In this document: piece by piece, positions 55,749 through 64,000 of the stretch
Layout: each line of letters opens with the position of its first letter
Position numbering within the stretch: position 1 is the stretch's first letter
Program-made: the position numbers and the translations under genes
NCBI RefSeq assembly: GCF_010389155.1
Contig: NC_057768.1
Span: 4,710,501-4,774,500 of the forward strand
DNA: 64,000 bases
From: Erigeron canadensis
Taxonomy: Eukaryota; Streptophyta; Magnoliopsida; Asterales; Asteraceae
Direction of reading: 5' to 3'
The notes under the pieces: generated by a model
What the model saw: the letters and a program-made list of their open reading frames with translations, nothing else
Databases searched by the model: none
What the model was told of the DNA's origin: nothing

Positions 55749-57990
55749 TTTCTTATTTTTCTTATTGAAATTCTACGATGACAAACGAATGTGTAACATT
55801 TGTCTATTTTGACTTATTTGACTTATACGTTGACGTGTTTAAACGTGGCTAAATGCAATATTAATTTCATGATTTATGAAATTTCAATTACTTGACTCGT
55901 TGACTCATTCGTGTTAGTGACTAACCAATTTAGTTAGCCGTTTTTCTTGAAGCTTTATTTGACAGTTTAATAACCTATTAAGTGCTAGATGGGACTTAAT
56001 GCTCGATTTGTGACTTAAGACGATTTATTATTTGACTAGAAAATGTATTTGGGTCGACCCGTTGACTGTTTGATAGACCCATTTGATCCATATGACCCAA
56101 CCCTATCTAAATACTCCATCCACTCATTTAACTCTTACACTTTATCTCTCTCTCTCTCTCTCTCTTACTTTACTCTTTTCATCCTTTCCTTCACCAACCA
56201 AAAGATCCATCATAAATCCATCATTTAGTTCTGAAAATCTTGTGTTGTTAATGATAAATTAATGAAATCTTGTAACCCTAATAATAATATTCATTAAAAA
56301 TCTAAGAATTTCCAAGTTTCAAGTGTTCTTCCATCTTCAAAGGCTTCAAGAACCCTAATTAGGATTTTTGAGTTGTAGGTCGAATTGGTAAGTGTTTCAT
56401 AGCTTAATATGTTCCTTAGACATTGTAGAATACTTCCCTATTATAGATCTAAACTTTTGGTGGTCGATTTTGGTGTAATTTGGGTGTTTTAGCTCAAACT
56501 TTGTCTTGAATCAAAACTTATAAAATTGGAAGTGGGTTTATGTAAAAATGTGTTTTGATGACTTGGTTTTACGAGTATCAAGTTGTGTCAAAGTGTCAAA
56601 ACCGGATTTGAAGTGAAACGGATCGAAATATTGTTGGATTTAGTCCAAAAATCGTTTTCCAGAAAATGGTTGTTTCTAGGCCACCATAATTTACGCCAGA
56701 TCCACCATAAGATACGCCGCTCTCCTTTTGTCTTACGCCAAAACCCATATGTGTACGCTAGAACTTTAACTCGAGAAGCCAAAACCACATTTTCTAGACC
56801 AGCATAGCTTACGCCAGACCCAGCATAAGATACGCCGGTCCCTAAACCCAGTTTTCTCAGCTTTTGTTTATGGTTCGTTTAACAATCATGGGGTATCTTG
56901 TAACTTAATGTAGGACACCTTATGATGATGGGACGTTAATGTAATAGGTTTGTGATCGTTGTTCTCTCTGCTCACCCGCTTAGGCTCATTGTAACGACTT
57001 CTAAGGCCAATGTGAGTTTCGTAGCCCCTACGTTTATCTTATTTTAGGGTGGAAAGTGTACTTGTTGTTAAACAGTTGTCGGTTGATTCATTTTGTTATG
57101 ATATGGAATGAGACGTTAAATGCCTACTTGTTTGTTTGCTTACGTGCTTGTATATGGTTATGTTTGCGCATTATATACTATGTAAGTCGTGCCACAAACA
57201 TATATCGCACATTATTTATTATGTAAGTCATGCCAGAAACGTATATCGTGCATTATTTACTATGTAACTTGTGCCAAAAACGTATATCGCGCATTATTTA
57301 CTATGTAAGTCGTGCCAGAAACGTATATCACGCATTATATATTATGTAAGTCGTGCCAGGAACGTATATCGCGCATTATTTATTATGTAAGTCGTGGCAA
57401 GAACGTATATCGCACATTATTTATTATGTAAGTTGTGTCATTATGTTGCGCATTATTCATTATGTAAGTCGGGCCGTTATAATTAGTATTTAACGTTGAC
57501 GTTGACTTGTGTTGATTTAATGTAATCCCTTTTAGGTTTTCCATGGAACGTGATTATGTAAGATAATCCTCGTATATCGTTAACGGTTGATACCCCGACA
57601 CTTGATTTTCATTAGCAAAACCTACGAACTCACCAACTTTATGTTGACACGCTTTAGTACACTTTTCAGGTGAACAAGTTAACCAAAGACGTATTGGATG
57701 ATTTCTTGCTTGGTTATGCTAGAATTGGACTTAGACTTGGACCTCATGAATCCGTGATTCATAGTTTCCCGTTTATGGTTTATGCTTAGGATCGATTACC
57801 ATCTTTTGAACTATTCTTTTGTAAATGTGTGATGGTGTTGCGCTCCTTATGCTTTTGTATGATCCGATACTTGTAATTGGTTAAATTGTACGGATTGTCC
57901 AATCCTTTTATGCATTTAGACTTGTCTCTACTTAATTTCCATGTCGTGTTATGCTTAGTATGTAACCTTCATGATTCCATCTTGTTGGGT
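55749..57990 (+). repeat. Long non-coding retroelement-like repeat, related to 40326-42637
   Basis: A transcribed-looking leader (ctctctct microsatellite at 56143-56165, then ccttcaccaaccaaaagatc) is followed by a block with repeated acgccag and ataagatacgcc words at 56690-56845, a 46-bp tandem array at 57150-57480, and aacctacgaactcaccaact plus gacacgctttagtacactttt at 57620-57670. The last piece is the inverse of 40640-40710. No protein is encoded. It may be an LTR or the untranslated part of a gypsy-type element. Confidence 0.45.
57150..57480. repeat. Tandem array, unit about 46 bp
   Basis: About seven copies of a unit built from gcgcattatttattatgtaa, gtcgtgcc and gaaacgtatatc. Copies differ by 1-4 bases and the last are degenerate. 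There are no unique spacers between conserved repeats. Confidence 0.92.
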
Positions 57991-58616
57991 GTTACTCAAT
58001 GTATACAAAGCAAATGCTACAAACTCATGTGGAGCAATCAAAAATCAATAAAACTATCTTCTCTTTTTTATTTTTCATTCTCCTTCCTTACTTGATTGGC
58101 CAATTAAAAATCAATAAAACTATCTTCTCTTTTTCATTTTTCATTCTCCTTCTTTACTTGATTGGCCCACATGAGTTTGTAAAATTTGTTTATATACATT
58201 TGTTTGTCATTGTAGAATTTCTCTTTTCTTTATACGCATTATTTTACTATCGTACAATTACAACTTATAAAACATTACACTTATAAATGTAGTTTAGTGG
58301 TATTATTTCCTTCAATTATTAATTATAAACTAATTTTGTATAAATTAGAATAGGAAACAAAACGTTATTTTAACATAAGCTTACAAATGAACAATAAAAG
58401 TTGTAAAATGATGTATAGTGTATATTAAATCTTAAGATTAGATATTTTTAAATACAAAATAATTTATATATTTTGAACTATAATTTTATGACAAATAGGT
58501 TTACTTAGATATGTATCAGTATTATATTGGGAAACAAATCTTACAGTCGAATGAATCTTTTAAAGGTTTCGACTAGGAGCTACACAAGTCAGTGAATCAG
58601 ATAGATGAAAAGGTAA
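57991..58616. other. Intergenic DNA with a short duplication
   Basis: A tandem duplication of about 61 bp (tcaataaaactatcttctct, ttcattctccttc, acttgattggcc) lies at 58040-58168. No gene was seen. Confidence 0.45.
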
Positions 58617-59023
58617 GGGCGCGTTTAGTTCGAGAAAAACCACTCTTTTATTTTCTAGAAAAAAACAAGAAAAATAGAAAACGCGTTCAAATTTCATTTT
58701 CCTAAAACAATTTTCCATGAAAGCAAAATCCTTGTTTCCGCTTTTTGAGCTAAAATTAGAAACCTACTTTTTTTTTTCTTTCCATTTTCTGTTTTTCAAG
58801 CTAATAAGATGGCAAAATAGAAAACAAAAACAAAAACAAAAACAAGTGATCGAATTCGAACTTGTTTTTTAGTTTTCTAAGATGGAAAAATGAAAAGTGT
58901 GTCTTTTATTTTAAATGAGTTGTCAAAATTTTCAAAGGTTTTCTAGAAATGAAAAACCCTTTTCATTTTCTAGAATTTTGGAAATGGAAAATTAGAAAAC
59001 ATTTTCTTAAACTAAACGCACCC
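58617..59023. mobile_element. Tourist/PIF-like MITE
   Basis: The ends GGGCGCGTTTAGTT and, inverted, GGGTGCGTTTAGTT pair and are flanked by the 3-bp duplication taa (58614-58616 and 59024-59026). The 407-bp interior is full of short inverted ttttctagaa and gaaaa words. The 3-bp TAA site fits PIF/Harbinger-type MITEs. Confidence 0.65.
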
Positions 59024-59163
59024 TAACTGACAGGACAAAGACAAGATGGTTGAAGTGGAGAGCAGCCGCGCTTTTAATTTAGTTTAAAGGAAATTTTTAT
59101 AGAACAAAGACTACACCAGCTTTGTAGTATGGGTCAAACTATCAAAATATTGGCTGATGATAA

Positions 59164-60427
59164 GGGGCAAGGGTGTAGTCAACAAAAACCATCGGTAAGT
59201 AGGATCGGCAAGAATCGGCAAATTGGCTCCCTACACCCTTCACTTTGGCAAAAATTGGCAAGAACCATCGGCAACTCCAATCGGCCAAGAATAGACGATG
59301 CATGTGAACGTTGGGTGTGTTGGAAAATGTGATTTGACCGTTTCTTTTTTTAATCAACATATATATATATATATATATAGGGTAAAGTTATTTTGAGAAC
59401 CCCCTTTTTTTGCGAGAACCTTTGAGAATTTTTCAAATCAAGCCCAACCGATGTTTGTTCTTTACGTGAAAATTATTTTTTGACAGTTTTCTGAATAACT
59501 TATGTGTAATTTTGAAGTTTATAATTGTGTGGAGGCATGGATTATCATCCGTTATACAATTATGTGGAGATTTGGATTCTTGATCACATGTGCACGAATA
59601 TTACTATGATCAAATGTATGTAAGTCGATCACATGTAATCATAGCAATATTCATGCACATGTGATCAAGAATCCAAATCTCCACATAATTGTATAACGGA
59701 TGATAATCCATGTCTCTACACAAATATAAACTTCAAAATTATACATAAATTATTCAGAAACAATCAAGAAATAATTTTCATGTAAAGAATAATCATCAGT
59801 TGGGCTTGATTTGAAAAGTTCTCAAAGGTTCTTGCAAAAAGAAGAGTTCTCAAAATAACTTTTCACTATATATATATGTATAATACACACATACATATAT
59901 ACCTCTTCTTTCCTTCCTCTGCTTTCCGGCGACCTTGCTTTCCGGCGACATCTCTGTTTTCTGGTGTAAATAGGCAACTACTCCCTTGGTATCCTTCCTT
60001 CCTTCCTCTTTTTCTTTTTCCGTCGAAAAAAGAATATATATAGATCGAGAGTTGAAGTAGAAATATAGATTAGGAGTTGAAGATTTTGCCGGTGTGTGGT
60101 GTGGTGGGTAGATATAGATGGAGAGATATAAATTTAATCAAAGTCCGGTGGTGTGGTGTGGTGGATGTGGGTAAATATCAAAGTCCGATGAAGAGAAAAT
60201 GGATGGTCACAGAGAAGAAAGAAGAGGGCGTGGGCGGGAAGAAGAAGAGGGGTGATGTGGAGATGATATTTATATATTATTCATTATTTTATTAAAGTAA
60301 CTTGCCACCCTTATTTTTAGTAAAAAAAATGATAAATATCGGTATATTTTGTCTATGCCACATGGCAAGGTATGATCGGCTTAAAACTTGTCAATTTGCT
60401 ACATTTGTGGCTCTACATCTTTGCCCT
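59164..60427. mobile_element. TIR element with 3-bp TAA duplication, containing a nested hairpin MITE
   Basis: The left end ggggcaagggtgtagtc and the right end, inverted agggcaaagatgtagag, pair. taa lies on both sides (59161-59163 and 60428-60430). The subterminal word atcggc/gccgat occurs at both ends. A family H hairpin MITE (59381-59868) sits inside. The remaining interior (59890-60290) has leader-like ccttcctctgctttccggcg and a ggtgtggtgtggtgg patch, possibly a captured fragment. No reading frame is supported. Confidence 0.55.
59381..59868. repeat. Hairpin MITE, family H, complete copy
   Basis: Nearly the whole 490 bp is one inverted repeat: gtaaagttattttgagaacc at the left pairs with ggttct..gttctcaaaataacttt at the right. 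Pairing continues through gcccaaccgatg / catcagttgggc to the centre at about 59625 (gatcacatgtgca / tgcacatgtgatc). (TA)n runs lie on both sides, so the target was probably TA. A transcript would form a long hairpin and could feed small-RNA production. Confidence 0.8.
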
Positions 60428-60430
60428 TAA

Positions 60431-60607
60431 AGACGTACACGAGCAAACATGATGGAGGTGACATAGATGAATATGCGGTAACATACACATGTGGTAAAAC
60501 CATAATGGCTCTCTAATGTTTCAGATATTAACAACTAACTAACTCCCTATTTATAGGGAATAACAATAACAATAATAACAAATTACACTATCTTTTAAAT
60601 ATATATA
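60431..60607. other. Short spacer
   Basis: No feature recognised. Confidence 0.3.
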
Positions 60608-60800
60608 GGGGTTGAGTATTGTAAAACAAATATTAAAGTAAAACAAATAGAACAATATTTTGACTTTTAGATCATGGTTAAATTGATGCACAAAGATTCT
60701 CGAAACAATTGATGCACGATGATTTTCATGATGCACGGTGATTTTCAGTTAAAAGAAACTTGTTGTTTTATTTGTTTTATTTTACCTAAAACCAATACAT
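60608..60800. repeat. MITE, family A
   Basis: The left end attgtaaaacaaatattaaa pairs with the right end, inverted as aataaaacaaataaaacaac. Inside are tgatgcacaaagattctcg and a tandem pair of gatgcacggtgattttca-type words. It matches the copies at 1-120, 37705-37912 and 48765-48865. Confidence 0.55.
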
Positions 60801-62549
60801 GCATACATGCTCTATTATAACACATTTTCGTTAAAGGCTTTTGTGAAAAATAGTCTTTTTTTTTTTTTATCATAGAATAGAAATATAACTATCTATTTGT
60901 TAGGTACAAATTAAGTTATAAACTACTATCTGTTTTTACTCCTTTTACATTTAAGCTTTGCTAATTAGTAATTAAACTGAATATTTTAAAACTAATTAAA
61001 GGGCCCTACACATATATAAACTTAGGGGATAACTTAAATGATGCTACATTATCTAAGTTAGATGATGTTGCTTTCATAAACCATAAAATTTATGAAGGAT
61101 TTTTTGACATGTATAAAAATGATATGAGTACAAGATTATGAAGTTAACGTCATTTAACATTTTCCCAGATGATATATTTCTCTACATGTTTCATATATTT
61201 CATTTTCTATTAGCCCACATAATGCCTTATGTTTTGACCGCTATTTTATAAGTATTTTTTTATTAATTAAATACAACTGCCATGATGATTGATGCATTTT
61301 TGTTCATACATGTGAAATTTAATGTCGCGTTTTATGCAAGGGAATCTTAACTTACTCGCTCCAAGTATGTTCGTATCTCTATATCTATCTTTGTATATAT
61401 AAATCTTTTCATGATATAATTATCGCGCCTCTCGTTTTGCAAGATAAGTTTATCCAGTACGTGTGATTAACTAATCAGTTTTATAATGTAAATCCAAAAA
61501 AGATATTGTTGGTACAAAGGTTATAATTTGTCACTAATGTAACTATGTAAGTCATCATCGAGCTCTCAGCAAGTACACTTAAGGTTATTTCCAATGCTAT
61601 ATCTTTACATGTTCATAGTTGTCCTTTGTTGTTCACTGCCATTGAAGGCTATCCAAAGTTAAGTGTTTTAATTTGGTATATCTTCAATACATTTTTATGT
61701 TTGTAATTATATATGTAAAGATATATATATATATAAAAATGTTTGTATGGTTGGAGGTAAATATAAAGAATTTTAAAAATGTGCAATGATTTCAAGGATT
61801 TGTTAGCTAGGCAGTTAATTAAAGAACACTTAAAGACGTCATTAATATTGGAGATAAGCTATGCTATGTAAGTCAAATTTTGACAGAAAAGTAAGAGGGA
61901 AACTTGGTATCACTGGGTCACATGACTAACATAACATGTGCAGCATTGTTTTAAAAATCGGTATTTTAGTCATACCGGTGTGGAAAAAATTTCCGGTATT
62001 ACCGGAAATACCGGCCGGTACAATTTAACAAAAATAGTTAAATATAATTATAATCTACTAAATAGTTAAAATATAAGTTTGATAACCAAATATAAGTTTT
62101 AAATCCTACAAAACTTATTACATTTTAACAAAAATAGTTAAAATATAATTATAATCTACTAAAAAATAATACTAAACGGTTATTTGATAACCAAATATAA
62201 GTTTTAAAGTTAACAAATAATAAATAATAACATCAAAATATCATAAAAATAATTTTTAAAAAGTTCAATTTTTGTTCTTTTTAAATACCGGAAATACTGG
62301 AACGGTAATACAAAAACATACCGGGAATACCGGATGGTTATTTAATAACAAATATAAGTTTTAAAGTTAACAATTAACAAATAATAACATTAAAACATCA
62401 TAAAATTAATTTTTAAAAATTTCATGGACTCAAAACCATGGAGCGAAAACTCTTAAGATTAAAGAATTTTACAATAAGTCACCAACCCCATTGTTATACC
62501 AAATAAGTGTTAACAAAGTTAAAGACAACATTTAACTTAAATAACTCTG
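60801..62549. other. AT-rich intergenic DNA
   Basis: No gene was seen. A dispersed repeat at about 61950-62400 contains several ataccgg / ccggtat words and two diverged copies of a block of about 115 bp (aaaaatagttaaatataatt). The same word set occurs near 32010. Confidence 0.45.
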
Positions 62550-62830
62550 TTACATTATAAAGTATTTGTTTCCTTTAAAAATTTTTAACTTTTCAGTTAC
62601 TAATTTTCATCTCTCTCCTCTTATCTTAAGCACTCATTTTTTTTTCTCACCTCCATAAATTATTTTACTCCTCTAATTCATTCAAAATCTTTTATCTCAA
62701 AAACCATACATCGATAAATTATAAAATTTATATGGATGTTCTTAAAATTTAATGCTCTTTCATTAGAGGTGTCATTCGATATACTTTTGACAAATTTTTA
62801 AATCCAAGGACAAAACCCGTATATATAACG
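62550..62830 (+). repeat. Helitron-like repeat, related to 36133-36520
   Basis: ctctgttacattataaagta is a diverged Helitron-type start. tcattcaaaatcttttatct and gaggtgtcattcgatatact match the 36.1-36.5 kb copy. The 3' end is not resolved. Confidence 0.45.
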
Positions 62831-64000
62831 CCAGAGGTGGATGCACAATAGAAGGAATTTTATAAATGCCTTTTGTTTAATTCTTGGTGGCCCTCTTTGA
62901 CTCAAAGCATCAGCAAAGAAAAAAGTTCCATTTGATGATTCTAGCTCATAAGTTTTGGATTTTTAAGGGGGAGGGAGTTGAACCCTCCAACCTTTTCATC
63001 TCTCCTTCAATAACCAATCAAATTCTCCACCTCATTTCAACCCTCCAATCTTTTTTTAATGGTAACCGAAACTCTATACCTTTTTTCACATTTTAATAAT
63101 TTATCCTTAACATTATAAACTTTACATAACTAACCCTTTTTAATTTATATTTTTTTTATTAATAACCAAATACATTACATAACACTTAAAAACATTACAT
63201 TTTAAAAGTAAAACACACACGTACGTAATAAAAGCACACAATGCATAGCTTAAAAAAAAACATAACTACTCTTCATATGATGAAAATATGTTGATATTTG
63301 TGTTTGAAATGAGAAATATAGAGTAAAAATGGTGTTTGGTTGTTTTTTTGGTATAATAGGTTCAGCCTTTTATATACAAATTTAAAAAAAATAAAAATAG
63401 TTTTCCAGACTTGACACAAATGGTCCCTGGAGCGTCTTTTTTAGCAACATAGGTCCTCCAACGGTCACATGACCGTTTGAAAAACTTACACCTTTGCCCC
63501 CTCTCGTCTCCAACTCCCTGCGAGAACCCATCTCGCTCAACCCAGTTCGCGCTCATCTCCCCTCACCGGTACCCGAAGCTCGCCCAACTCCCTCCATCTC
63601 TCTCCCATCTCTCTTTCGGCTCCCTCCGCCCTAAGTTTCGATCTTTTGAAAAGTGCTTTTCCGTTGAGTTAATGTGAAAATTTTCAACTTGAAAGTCACA
63701 AAATCTACTTTTTTGTTTTAATCTTAATCATCAGTTATTTAAAAAATATATGGTTTTAGAAAACTCAAATTTAAAAATTAAATAATAAGATCAAGTTGAG
63801 AAATTTAATTAGATGAAATTTACAAATATGAATTTTGCAATGTAGAATTAATTGCCATTTCCTTGAACTAGACTATTGCTAATCTCTTTATTATTATTAT
63901 ATAATATAATTAAGAAAGGATATGTTTTTTTCTATGTATATTTTTCTTTTCATGCTAACTAGACTTTTTAATTAGGTGTCATTTTCTAATAATCTAAATG
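62831..64000. other. Intergenic DNA with MITE-like and C-rich segments
   Basis: ttaagggggagggagttgaaccctccaacc at 62964-62993 contains an inverted pair (gagggagttgaaccctc), as at the edge of a MITE. A C-rich stretch at 63430-63640 (cctttgccccctctcg, cccagttcgcgctcatctcc) differs from the AT-rich surroundings but shows no conserved coding sequence; it might be a leader or a repeat. Nothing was recognised in the last 350 bp. Confidence 0.35.

Noticed and set aside
57150..57480. CRISPR-like regular repeats
   Set aside because: Units are contiguous and diverged, without unique spacers of constant length; this is a plant tandem array.

Overview
The window is nuclear DNA of a flowering plant, most likely a dicot. 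It is AT-rich, its genes contain short GT-AG introns, and most of it is transposon-derived. The repeat types seen (Helitrons, MULE- and CACTA-type relics, tRNA-derived SINEs, many MITEs) fit a medium to large plant genome. Several non-coding repeats look like ones I associate with Asteraceae, but that is only an impression.

Four intact-looking protein genes can be modelled. (1) 14437-20464 (+): a 13-exon organellar HflX-type GTPase. (2) 20974-22349 (+): a 5-exon CGR2/CGR3-like Golgi pectin methyltransferase. (3) 22447-24609 (-): an intronless 720-residue PLS-class pentatricopeptide repeat protein ending in a DYW domain. (4) 44822-46457 (+): a 3-exon type-2 1-aminocyclopropane-1-carboxylate (ACC) synthase. 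From memory, the Arabidopsis orthologues At3g49725, At3g49720, At3g49710 and At3g49700 (ACS9) are consecutive loci, so this is a conserved gene block. Here a gap of about 20 kb filled with repeats separates the PPR gene from the ACC synthase.

Layout. 1-1.4 kb: AT-rich DNA and a MITE end. 1.4-7.6 kb: decayed autonomous transposon genes, namely a CACTA-type gene (+) facing a MULE transposase with an OTU protease domain (-). 7.6-14.4 kb: SINE fragment, Helitron terminus and a broken RPA70-like gene (-). 14.4-24.6 kb: the three-gene cluster; intron 1 of the GTPase holds a retroelement protease relic, and intron 7 holds a Helitron that itself contains a MULE-type foldback element. 24.6-44.6 kb: gene-poor, with a second MULE-type element, SINEs with target-site duplications, small Helitrons, a short-chain dehydrogenase pseudogene, a 2-kb inverted repeat and long non-coding repeats. 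44.6-46.8 kb: ACC synthase. 46.8-64 kb: gene-free, with hairpin MITEs, tandem duplications, a 46-bp tandem array and microsatellites.

The four genes do not form a pathway; they share a neighbourhood by descent. No bacterial-style operon, CRISPR array, rRNA or convincing tRNA gene was seen. I found no clearly new biological system. The most interesting material is the conserved gene block, the nested insertions that inflate the GTPase introns, and the compound inverted repeat at 33.4-35.5 kb.
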